This document shows positions 15,495-21,998 of a stretch of 23,812 nt of DNA, in pieces. Origin of the DNA: Candidatus Cryptobacteroides faecihippi. Lineage in GTDB: Bacteria; Bacteroidota; Bacteroidia; Bacteroidales; UBA932. Below the pieces are notes generated by a model, which did no database searches, was not told where the DNA came from, and worked only from the letters and a program-made list of their open reading frames with translations. The first letter of the stretch is position 1; each line of letters starts with the position of its first letter. The position numbers and the translations under genes are program-made. The DNA lies in NCBI GenBank assembly GCA_018066065.1, contig JAGHSC010000246.1:1-23812 (forward strand). Reading direction: 5' to 3'.

Positions 15495-16205
15495 CTATCC
15501 CTCAAGGATTTCCATAAATCTGGCCATTCCTTCCGTCGCAACGGCACGTATGTGGGTCACGCGGGGGTCACGCACATTGACATTCTTCGGATCGATGATG
15601 TAGATCGGCGTGTCATTCCCGGCATAGCGGTAGAGCCCGGCAGCAGGATAGACAGCCAGCGAAGTGCCGACGATCAGGAGGATGTCCGCCCCGGCGACAG
15701 CATCGATGGACTTCTCGATCTTCGGCACAGCTTCCCCGAAGAAGACGATGTGCGGGCGAAGCTGGCTGCCATTCGGAGCAAGGTCCCCAAGGGAAACCTC
15801 TCCGTAGCCGATGTCGAAGACCTCACTCTCCGAATAGGTGCGGTCGTAGATTCCATTCTCCGGGCGGACCTTGGTCAGCTCGCCATGCAGGTGGATGATG
15901 CGCGTGCTGCCTGCCCTCTCATGGAGATTGTCCACATTCTGGGTGATGACAGTGACATCATAGCGGTCTTCCAGGGCAGCGATTGCCCGGTGGGCAGCAT
16001 TGGGGGAACAATCCCTCAGGGCCCTGCGGCGCTCATTGTAGAATTCCAGGACAAGGCCGGGATCCTTGGCCCAACCCTCGTCGGAAGCAACCACCATCGG
16101 GTCATACTTGCCCCACAGGCCACCCGAATCCCTGAAGGTCGTCAGCCCGCTCTCGGCGCTGACGCCTGCCCCGGTGAGCAGGACGATCTTCTTCCTCTTC
16201 ATCAT
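15495..16205 (-). CDS. cobB: NAD-dependent protein deacylase, Sir2/CobB class III-like
   Basis: 236 aa. Sir2 motifs are clear: GAGVSAESGLTTFRD (12-26), TQNVDNLHERAG (88-99), catalytic His107 in HLHGEL, LRPHIVFFGEAVP and GTSLAVYPAAGL. It removes acyl groups from lysine using NAD, producing nicotinamide and O-acyl-ADP-ribose. Tyr56 and Arg59 (FYNERRR) match the Tyr/Arg pair that recognises succinyl or malonyl groups in SIRT5 and E. coli CobB. The four zinc Cys are absent: the only Cys in the protein is Cys66, and the module between His107 and LRPH is short and Cys-free, as in other Bacteroidota members. The start overlaps the stop of the upstream ATPase by ATGA, so translation is probably coupled. 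Confidence 0.92.
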   Translation of the reverse strand: MMKRKKIVLLTGAGVSAESGLTTFRDSGGLWGKYDPMVVASDEGWAKDPGLVLEFYNERRRALRDCSPNAAHRAIAALEDRYDVTVITQNVDNLHERAGSTRIIHLHGELTKVRPENGIYDRTYSESEVFDIGYGEVSLGDLAPNGSQLRPHIVFFGEAVPKIEKSIDAVAGADILLIVGTSLAVYPAAGLYRYAGNDTPIYIIDPKNVNVRDPRVTHIRAVATEGMARFMEILEG

Positions 16206-17356
16206 TTCTTCTTGAAGTAGTTGTTCTTCAGCCAGTACTCAAAGAGAGGGTCAAGGATGACAGGACGCTCATCCGCTCCCTCGAAGGTCAGGATTTCCTT
16301 CTTCATCAGGGCATCCTTCAGCCTGCGCACATTCGCCGAGGAATTCAGCGCATACTTCCTGATCACCTCGGCCGTACTGAACTTGGTGTAGCCATCAAGG
16401 ATGGCCTTGAGAAGGCTCACCTGGAAGGTTGTCAGGTCATTCATGATCGACACGAAGCGTCCGGTGTGGATCGCAAGCAGAGTCTGGAGCGCCTCAAGCA
16501 TCACCGGCTCCATGATGTAGCCCTTGGACAGAGAATCGCTGATTGAAGTGAAATGGTTGATGTAGAACAGGTTGCACTTAAGAAGACGGCACGCCCCGCT
16601 GATCAGGTCCCTGTCGGCGACCTTTCCGCTCGAAAGGAAGCCCTTGATGACATGCTCCACGATTTCCCTCTCATCGACCTTGCTGAGCTGAAGCCTCTGC
16701 ACGCGGCGGTAGAAGAAGTGGCGCCTGACAAAGATGTCAGCCATAGCATTCACCTGCGACCCAAGGAATATGTAAGAGAAGTTCCCGAGTCCCAGGGAGC
16801 GGGCCTCATCCATGACCTCCTGCATGATGCGGAAGATCTTCTCCCCGTCCTCGGTCAGGTCGACATTCTGGAATTCATCGACGATCATGAAGACTCTCTC
16901 CTGCCTCTCCGAAGCCAGGAGATAAGGCAGCTTCAGCACAGCCCTGAAGTCATTGTCATCCAGGTCCCAGTTGGTCGAAAGGATCTCGTCACGGTCGGCA
17001 AAGGCCTTGCGGTCGAAGACGAAATGCGTGCCGGAAAGGTACTTGGCGACAATCTCCTCGAAAGCCTCCGGAGTGGAAGCCATCATCCTGATGGCCGTCG
17101 ACCCAAGCCTGCGGACAAAAGCCTCGTTGGTACGGATGTCAAGCACGGTCATCGTCCCGGCGACAAACTTCACAGCCGAAACCTTCATGCGCGTAAGCAC
17201 CTGATGGACAATCGATTTCTTACCTGTTCCAAATGGCTCCCAAAGCACGACATTCTCGCCCTGCGAGAGCAGGTTGCCAAGGATCGAGCAGTCTTCCTTC
17301 CTTCCGATGAAGCGCTGCCCGGTCACATACTTATTATAGAGAAAAGGACTGTCCAT
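16202..17356 (-). CDS. AAA-type ATPase (archaeal-type ATPase_2 family) with C-terminal winged helix
   Basis: 384 aa from the ATG at 17356. Residues about 13-35 (GQRFIGRKEDCSILGNLL) are the typical lead-in of this STAND/ORC-like group. The Walker A region is WEPFGTGKKSIV: Glu40 replaces the usual first Gly and Lys47 the usual Ser/Thr after GK, with Ser48 next. Walker B is FMIVDEFQ (Asp160, Glu161). A winged-helix domain follows (about 305-365, VSLLKAILDG ... STAEVIRKYALNSSANVRRL) and ends with DPLFEYWLKNNY, characteristic of the family. Function is unknown; relatives include regulatory and genome-defence ATPases, and many are unassigned. A TTG at 17383 would extend the frame, but it sits inside the predicted -7 box. 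Coupled by ATGA to the Sir2 gene and divergent from rpsU. Confidence 0.8.
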   Translation of the reverse strand: MDSPFLYNKYVTGQRFIGRKEDCSILGNLLSQGENVVLWEPFGTGKKSIVHQVLTRMKVSAVKFVAGTMTVLDIRTNEAFVRRLGSTAIRMMASTPEAFEEIVAKYLSGTHFVFDRKAFADRDEILSTNWDLDDNDFRAVLKLPYLLASERQERVFMIVDEFQNVDLTEDGEKIFRIMQEVMDEARSLGLGNFSYIFLGSQVNAMADIFVRRHFFYRRVQRLQLSKVDEREIVEHVIKGFLSSGKVADRDLISGACRLLKCNLFYINHFTSISDSLSKGYIMEPVMLEALQTLLAIHTGRFVSIMNDLTTFQVSLLKAILDGYTKFSTAEVIRKYALNSSANVRRLKDALMKKEILTFEGADERPVILDPLFEYWLKNNYFKKK

Positions 17357-17375
17357 CTTTAAATAACATTTCTGT

Positions 17376-17408
17376 TTTGACAAAATTAATATTTTTTTCC
17401 TATCTTTG
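17376..17408 (+). promoter_or_regulatory. rpsU promoter
   Basis: TTTG (17376-17379), a 21-nt AT-rich spacer and TATCTTTG (17401-17408) fit the Bacteroidota consensus very well. The start would be near 17413-17415, giving a leader of about 30 nt that holds the strong SD. The spacer contains the oppositely oriented -7 element of the ATPase gene. Confidence 0.8.
17381..17388 (-). promoter_or_regulatory. Predicted -7 element of the ATPase-sir2 promoter
   Basis: The minus strand reads TAATTTTG, matching TAnnTTTG and identical to the xseA element. It would start transcription near 17375, about 20 nt before the ATG at 17356. It lies inside the spacer of the rpsU promoter, so the two promoters should exclude each other. 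Confidence 0.5.
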
Positions 17409-17422
17409 CACCCGCTTAAGAA

Positions 17423-17432
17423 AAAGGAGGTG
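17423..17432 (+). promoter_or_regulatory. Extended Shine-Dalgarno sequence of rpsU
   Basis: AAAGGAGGTG is a 10-nt perfect complement to the 16S rRNA 3' tail and lies 11 nt before the rpsU ATG. No other gene start in this window has anything comparable. In Bacteroidota the anti-SD is held by bS21, bS18 and bS6, and rpsU is known to be the exception that keeps a strong SD, which allows ribosomes lacking bS21 to translate it preferentially. Confidence 0.85.
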
Positions 17433-17443
17433 GTAAATTAGTC

Positions 17444-17638
17444 ATGATCATAGTTCCAATCAAGGAAGGCGAGAACATCGAGAGAGCTCTTAAGAAATTC
17501 AAGAGAAAGTTCGAGAAGACCGGTGCTATCCGTGAGCTTCGCGCCCGCAAGAACTTCGAGAAGCCTTCAGTAATCAAGAGGGCTGCGAAGATGAAGGCAA
17601 TTTATGTTCAGCATCTCCAGCTTCAGGACGAGCAGTAA
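17444..17638 (+). CDS. rpsU: 30S ribosomal protein S21
   Basis: 64 aa, standard for bS21. MIIVPIKEGENIERALKKFKRKF and the basic RELRARKNFEKPS are family hallmarks. Tyr54 in KAIYVQ is at the position known in Bacteroidota bS21 to take part in holding the anti-SD. bS21 sits on the 30S platform near the mRNA exit. The gene is monocistronic, with its own consensus promoter, an extended SD and an intrinsic terminator 24 bp after the stop. The SD suggests autogenous control: when bS21 is scarce, ribosomes with an exposed anti-SD favour this mRNA. Confidence 0.98.
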   Translation: MIIVPIKEGENIERALKKFKRKFEKTGAIRELRARKNFEKPSVIKRAAKMKAIYVQHLQLQDEQ

Positions 17639-17662
17639 TTCCTCCTGCAGCATCAAACTTAG

Positions 17663-17690
17663 GCGAATCGTTCACACGGTTCGCTTTTTT
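17663..17690 (+). terminator. Intrinsic terminator of rpsU
   Basis: GCGAATCG (17663-17670) pairs with CGGTTCGC (17677-17684) through eight base pairs, one of them T-G, around the loop TTCACA, followed by T6. It ends 4 bp before the -7 element of the next gene. Confidence 0.88.
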
Positions 17691-17693
17691 ATT

Positions 17694-17701
17694 TATATTT
17701 G
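17694..17701 (+). promoter_or_regulatory. Predicted -7 element of the AsmA-like gene
   Basis: TATATTTG fits TAnnTTTG. The transcript would begin near 17706, about 18 nt before the ATG at 17724. The -33 region falls within the rpsU terminator stem and shows no TTTG, so promoter strength is uncertain. Confidence 0.5.
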
Positions 17702-17723
17702 TCTCTGCTGTAGATTCAGAACA

Positions 17724-19559
17724 ATGGGAGAGAAACCAGCCACAGAGAAGAAGCCACACGGCCGCAAGGGCATCCTCAAGGGAGTCCTGTGGACCGTTGC
17801 GGGCCTGTGGGCGGTACTGACCGTCGCCCTGCAGCTCATCCTCAGCCCGTCATTTCTCGACAGGGCCGCGCACAGGCTGGCCTCCGAATATGTGGACGGC
17901 GGGCTTTCGTTCTCCAGGATCGACGCTTCGATGTTCCGGAGCTTCCCCAACCTGAACGTCTCGATCGAGGATTTCTCACTCACCTACCCCCACGACAGAT
18001 TCGCGGCCTACGACTCCCTGTCGCCATTCTCCAGCTTCATGTCCGAGCCCGGAAGGGCCGAGGAAGCCGACACACTGGCGCACTTCGACAGGTTCGACCT
18101 TTCGGTCGACTATGTCTCCCTCCTTCTTGGAAGGATAAGGGTCAGGAAGGCACGTCTCAGCCACCCGCGGATATTCCTAAGGCAGTACGACAGCACTGCC
18201 GCCGACTGGAACATGTTCAGGACATCCCCGTCCGGGGAAGAGGATTCATCCGAAGTGGCCATCCCATATCTCTCCCTCGGAAAGATAAGCCTTGAGGACA
18301 GGCCGTCTGCCATCTACTTCAACAAGAAGGACACCATCTCCGGGAGCATATTCATGAAGGAGATGACCCTGGGAGGAAGGTATTCCCCGAAAAAGGGCGA
18401 AGTCGAGAAGCTTTCATTCAGGGTCGATTCTATGTTCCTTGGAGGAAGGCTGCCGGCCGACACCCTGGCCATCGGGATGGACGAGCTCGCGATCAGGGAC
18501 CGCGGTTCCCACTTCGACCTCGGCCTCCGCTCGAAGCTGTACCTCGCCATGAAGGGTGCGGGAAGGATGCAGCTCCCTCTGGGGATCGATGCCGAGCTGG
18601 TCCCGGATTTCAGGCGCAAGTTCTTCCAGATCAGGAACATGAAGGCCGAGCTGGCGACTCTGCAGCTGAAGGCCGATGCCCTTGCCGACCTCTCGGGAGA
18701 CTCGACCTACATCAAGGCGAATGCTTCGATCGAGAAGGAGAAGGTCCAGGAGATCACCGACTTCCTGGCCAGCAACTTCCCGGTGCTCAGGAATCTTGGG
18801 ACCGATGCGGTAATCTCGCTCGATGCCAGCTGCGACGGGTTCTACATCAGCGAGACAAGGAGCCTGCCTCCGCTTTCCGTGCATCTTGAGGTCCCGGACG
18901 CGGGAGTCTCTTGGCGCGGGATCGGAGAGAAGGGGCGGTTCGACCTCGATGCGGATGCTGTCTCGGAGAACGGAAGGCTCAAGGCCGACGTCAAGGATTT
19001 CTGCTTCAGCATCAATGGTTTCGGAATATCCATGAAGGCAAGCTCGGAAGATCTTCTCGGAGACGATCCGACATTCTCAGTCGACGGCGACCTCCATGCA
19101 GTACTTGACTCGCTGGCAAGGTTCATCCCCGACAGCCTCGGGTTCGATGCCCACGGCGACCTGGACGGAAGGATAGGCGGAGCATTCAAGCTTTCGCAGC
19201 TGGATCCATGGAACTTCTCCGACCTGGGACTGAACTGCGACATCAGAAGCAACGGAAGCGACATAAGGGACTCCCGCGACTCGATCAACGCCCACCTTGG
19301 ACGCACCGCAGTCACGCTGGGCGCATATTCACATTCCGGGCACGAGAGCGGGCATCAGGAGAGCAGCCATCAGCACACAGGGCTTGCCGCCACGGTGGAC
19401 AGCCTTTCCGCCGAGTACGGGGCATCAACATTCATCAGAGGCTCGGGAATCAGCATACTGCACACAACGCCGACGAGAAGATTGACGGCGATGCGTCGAA
19501 CCATCCGATCCATGGCCACCTTGACATCCGCTCCGTCGGCATCATGGACTTGGACCTGA
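17724..19559 (+). CDS. AsmA-like envelope protein, N-terminal part (frameshifted)
   Basis: 611 aa as read, of which about the first 575 are genuine. A cytoplasmic Lys-rich start is followed by a membrane helix (about residues 17-40, KGVLWTVAGLWAVLTVALQLIL). The AsmA opening comes next (SFSRIDASMFRSFPNLNVSIEDFSL), then long repeats of short beta-strands predicted for the periplasm. AsmA-family proteins form grooves linked to lipid transport to, or assembly of, the outer membrane. The frame upstream into rpsU is discarded because the -7 element lies between. Around 19440-19470 the coherent reading moves to the -1 frame; here the frame runs into a basic, Thr/Arg-rich nonsense tail and a TGA at 19557. 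The product continues in the next entry. Either a real mutation or a sequence error. Confidence 0.8.
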   Translation: MGEKPATEKKPHGRKGILKGVLWTVAGLWAVLTVALQLILSPSFLDRAAHRLASEYVDGGLSFSRIDASMFRSFPNLNVSIEDFSLTYPHDRFAAYDSLSPFSSFMSEPGRAEEADTLAHFDRFDLSVDYVSLLLGRIRVRKARLSHPRIFLRQYDSTAADWNMFRTSPSGEEDSSEVAIPYLSLGKISLEDRPSAIYFNKKDTISGSIFMKEMTLGGRYSPKKGEVEKLSFRVDSMFLGGRLPADTLAIGMDELAIRDRGSHFDLGLRSKLYLAMKGAGRMQLPLGIDAELVPDFRRKFFQIRNMKAELATLQLKADALADLSGDSTYIKANASIEKEKVQEITDFLASNFPVLRNLGTDAVISLDASCDGFYISETRSLPPLSVHLEVPDAGVSWRGIGEKGRFDLDADAVSENGRLKADVKDFCFSINGFGISMKASSEDLLGDDPTFSVDGDLHAVLDSLARFIPDSLGFDAHGDLDGRIGGAFKLSQLDPWNFSDLGLNCDIRSNGSDIRDSRDSINAHLGRTAVTLGAYSHSGHESGHQESSHQHTGLAATVDSLSAEYGASTFIRGSGISILHTTPTRRLTAMRRTIRSMATLTSAPSASWTWT

Positions 19560-21277
19560 ACTTCATCGGAGTCAGGGAGTCCGGAAACGTGTTCCAGATC
19601 CGGAGGAAGAAGAGCGGGAGGCAGATGGTCCCGTACCTTGACCTCAGCAGCAGCAACGAGAGGGTCACCATCCGTGCCGGGGCGAACCGCGTGACGGCGG
19701 ACGGTCTGAGCGCAAGTGTCGCTGCGCATCCTGCCAAGCCCGAGAACAAGGCCAGGAGGAAGCAGCTGGTCGACTCCCTGCAGAAGGTCTACCCTGGCGT
19801 GCCGAAGGATTCCCTCTTCATCAAGGCATTCAGTTCGAGAGCCATCCCCGACTACCTTTCGGAGAAGGATTTCGAGAAGAAGGACCTGCACATCCAGCTT
19901 GGAGAATCCATCATGGAGTACTACCGCAACTGGGACCTTTCAGGGAAGCTGAAGCTTGCCGACTGCTCGCTCATCACACCGTACTTCCCTCTTGACAACC
20001 GTGTCAAGGACTTTGAGGGCAGGTTCACCAACGACAGGATCGACCTTTCCGGAGTACGCATCGAGTCCGGTTCGTCCGACGTGTCCGCAACCGGCTCGGT
20101 CAGTGGGCTGAAGCGGGCGATGACATCCAGGAGAGGCACACTGAACCTGAATCTCGACATCAATTCCGACTTCATAGACCTCAACGAGATCATCCTTGCG
20201 GCCAGTGCCGGCAGCAAGTACGAGGACTCAGGCAGCAAGGGGGCAATCTTCGCTTCAGATGACACCGAGTACCTCAATGCAATCAGGGAGCAGGCCGTCC
20301 TGGATTCCGTTCCGGAGACTTCCCTGCTCGTGATCCCGGCGAACCTGGACGCGAAGGTCTCGCTCAATGCCAGCACGTTGAAGTACTCGGACATGGAGAC
20401 TTCGTGGCTTGCTTCCGACATCGAGATGAAGGAGAGATGCCTCCAGCTGACGAATGCGATGGCGATGACCAACATGGGCGACGTCTTCCTGGAGGGCTTC
20501 TATTCCACGAGGACGAAGAAGGACCTGAGGGCCGGATTCGACTTGACCCTGTCCAACATCACGGCGGAGAAGGTGATCCAGCTCTTCCCTGCCGTGGACA
20601 GCATCGTGCCGATGCTCCAGGCATTCAAGGGCCTGCTCGACTGCGAGATTGCGGCGACTTCCTCGATCGACACGGCGATGAACATCATCATGCCGAGCAT
20701 CAGCGGAATGATCAAGATCGATGGCAGGGACCTTTCCCTCGCCGAGAGCGAGAGCCTCAACAAGCTGCGCAAGACGCTGAGGTTCAAGGACAGGGATTCC
20801 AGTGCGATCGACAGGATGTCTGTCCGCGGAATCATCCGTGACGACAAGCTGGAGGTCTTCCCGTTCATCCTGAAGGTGGACAGGTACACGATTGCGCTGG
20901 ATGGAACGCAGAGATTCGACCAGAATTTCAAGTACCACATCTCAGCCCTCAAGTCTCCGATCCCGATGAGGTTCGGTGTCAACCTGAGCGGCACGTTCGA
21001 CGACTGGCGCTGGAAGCTCGGCAAGGCCAGGTACAAGTCAACCGATGTTCCGGTGTTCGAGGAGCAGGTGGACGGGCTGCGCTTCAACCTGATGAACGCG
21101 ATCCACAACATCTTCGACCGCGGCGTGGAGAATGCGCTCCGGCAGAACGAGGCTTCCCAGGCTGCCATAGAGAGCAAGAAGGCCGAGCTTGAATATTCAG
21201 GCAGCGACCCTGAGGAGCTTGACGAGGAGGAAAGGAAGGAGCTGGAATCCTACATGAACGGCCCCGAGGAGGGCTAG
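19544..21277 (+). CDS. AsmA-like envelope protein, C-terminal part (frameshifted)
   Basis: This is the continuation of the preceding gene in the -1 frame. Homologous-looking sequence starts near 19460 (AHNADEKIDGDASNHPIHGHL), before any ATG; the first in-frame ATG is at 19544, giving 577 aa. The part contains IRAGANRVTADGLSASVAAHP, repeated beta-strand segments and the AsmA C-terminal region (about 20690-21060 in the DNA) with SISGMIKIDGRDLSLAES, RGIIRDDKLEVFPFILKVDRYTIALDG and MRFGVNLSGTFDDWRWKLGKARY. It ends with an acidic coil. With one base restored near 19460 the full protein would be about 1180 aa. No canonical slippery heptamer is visible at the junction. The TAG stop overlaps the stop of the convergent epimerase-like gene in the palindrome CTAG. 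Confidence 0.75.
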   Translation: MDLDLNFIGVRESGNVFQIRRKKSGRQMVPYLDLSSSNERVTIRAGANRVTADGLSASVAAHPAKPENKARRKQLVDSLQKVYPGVPKDSLFIKAFSSRAIPDYLSEKDFEKKDLHIQLGESIMEYYRNWDLSGKLKLADCSLITPYFPLDNRVKDFEGRFTNDRIDLSGVRIESGSSDVSATGSVSGLKRAMTSRRGTLNLNLDINSDFIDLNEIILAASAGSKYEDSGSKGAIFASDDTEYLNAIREQAVLDSVPETSLLVIPANLDAKVSLNASTLKYSDMETSWLASDIEMKERCLQLTNAMAMTNMGDVFLEGFYSTRTKKDLRAGFDLTLSNITAEKVIQLFPAVDSIVPMLQAFKGLLDCEIAATSSIDTAMNIIMPSISGMIKIDGRDLSLAESESLNKLRKTLRFKDRDSSAIDRMSVRGIIRDDKLEVFPFILKVDRYTIALDGTQRFDQNFKYHISALKSPIPMRFGVNLSGTFDDWRWKLGKARYKSTDVPVFEEQVDGLRFNLMNAIHNIFDRGVENALRQNEASQAAIESKKAELEYSGSDPEELDEEERKELESYMNGPEEG

Positions 21278-21915
21278 CGGGCGCATCTGACGATGTCCTT
21301 CGGCTCAAGGTTTTTCTTGCCGTAGCCTTCCGTCGAGACGCGGTACATCGCGTCAACCATCTGGGTCATCGTGCAGCTGCAGCCGAAGAGGCTGAACAGC
21401 GGATGCAGGACAAGGGCCGCCTTCTGGGCGCGCAGCTGTCTGTTCTTCTGGCCCGGGTAGGGTTTCATCAGCATCGGTCTCCATCCGAAAGCGTGGCGGA
21501 AGCCCATCGCCTGTGTCTCGAGTTCGGTGGAGGACTTGACCTTCTGCCATTCCTGGGTTCCCTTTGCTGTGGTTCCGGCTCCGGAAAGATAGATGAATGT
21601 CATTCGTTCCTTGTCCGGCATGATGGAGGCAAAGTGGACCGGGATGTCATGGCTGATGATCCGGTAGGTGTCACGTGGGGTTCCGACCGAGGTGATGCCT
21701 GCGATGAAGAAGACGACATCGTAGCCTTCGAGCCTTGGGTCGCCTGCCTGGAGCCGCATCAGGTCCGGGAGCACATATTCCTCGAGCTTGGGGTGCTCAT
21801 GGCCGCAGGGCCTGCGTCCCACGGAGAGGACTCTCTCGATGCGTTCGTCATCAAGCATGGCGAGCAGCACGCCCTCGCCCACGTAGCCGGTAGCGCCGGT
21901 AAGGATCACTTTCAT
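21274..21915 (-). CDS. NAD(P)-binding epimerase/dehydratase-like protein
   Basis: 213 aa from the ATG at 21915 (MKVILTGATGYVGEGVLL). The Gly-rich GATGYVG is the NAD(P)-binding loop of an atypical short-chain dehydrogenase. FIYLSGAGTT, a Lys in WQKVKSSTELETQ and the later RPMLMKPYPGQ follow the pattern of HTATIP2-like or a5-type NAD(P)-binding proteins; the classical YxxxK catalytic pair is missing, so an enzymatic role is unproven. The frame extends upstream to 21990, but that segment crosses the predicted promoter and lacks family features. It is convergent with the AsmA-like gene, sharing the CTAG stop, and divergent from the 5'-nucleotidase gene. Confidence 0.82.
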   Translation of the reverse strand: MKVILTGATGYVGEGVLLAMLDDERIERVLSVGRRPCGHEHPKLEEYVLPDLMRLQAGDPRLEGYDVVFFIAGITSVGTPRDTYRIISHDIPVHFASIMPDKERMTFIYLSGAGTTAKGTQEWQKVKSSTELETQAMGFRHAFGWRPMLMKPYPGQKNRQLRAQKAALVLHPLFSLFGCSCTMTQMVDAMYRVSTEGYGKKNLEPKDIVRCAR

Positions 21916-21932
21916 ATCAGATTCTTTTTTCG

Positions 21933-21940
21933 CAAATTTA
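21933..21940 (-). promoter_or_regulatory. Predicted -7 element of the epimerase-like gene
   Basis: The minus strand reads TAAATTTG, matching TAnnTTTG, and would give a leader of about 12 nt before the ATG at 21915. It supports the short version of the gene. The -33 region is not clear. Confidence 0.45.
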
Positions 21941-21965
21941 GGAATAATAATAAGGGAAAAATCAC

Positions 21966-21972
21966 TACCTTG
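21966..21972 (+). promoter_or_regulatory. Possible -7 element of the 5'-nucleotidase gene
   Basis: TACCTTG, followed by C, is a common variant of TAnnTTTG and would start transcription about 20 nt before the ATG at 21999. No TTTG is found at the expected distance upstream. Confidence 0.4.
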
Positions 21973-21998
21973 CATCCAAACCAGACACAATCAACGTC

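Noticed and set aside
15367..15495. 43-residue extension of L21
   Set aside because: It overlaps the promoter and leader, and L21 proteins begin at MYAIV.
15495..17356. Sir2 plus ATPase as an anti-phage defence system
   Set aside because: The Sir2 is a stand-alone CobB-type deacylase rather than a fused NADase domain, the ATPase is not HerA-like, and the surroundings are housekeeping genes without mobile elements. Kept only as an unproven coupled pair.
16553..17362. 269-codon open frame opposite the ATPase gene
   Set aside because: It is antisense to a gene with clear Walker B and winged-helix signatures and has no domain of its own.
19440..19475. Programmed -1 frameshift in the AsmA-like gene
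   Set aside because: No X-XXY-YYZ slippery heptamer or evident downstream pseudoknot, and the family is not known to use recoding. Mutation or sequencing error is simpler.
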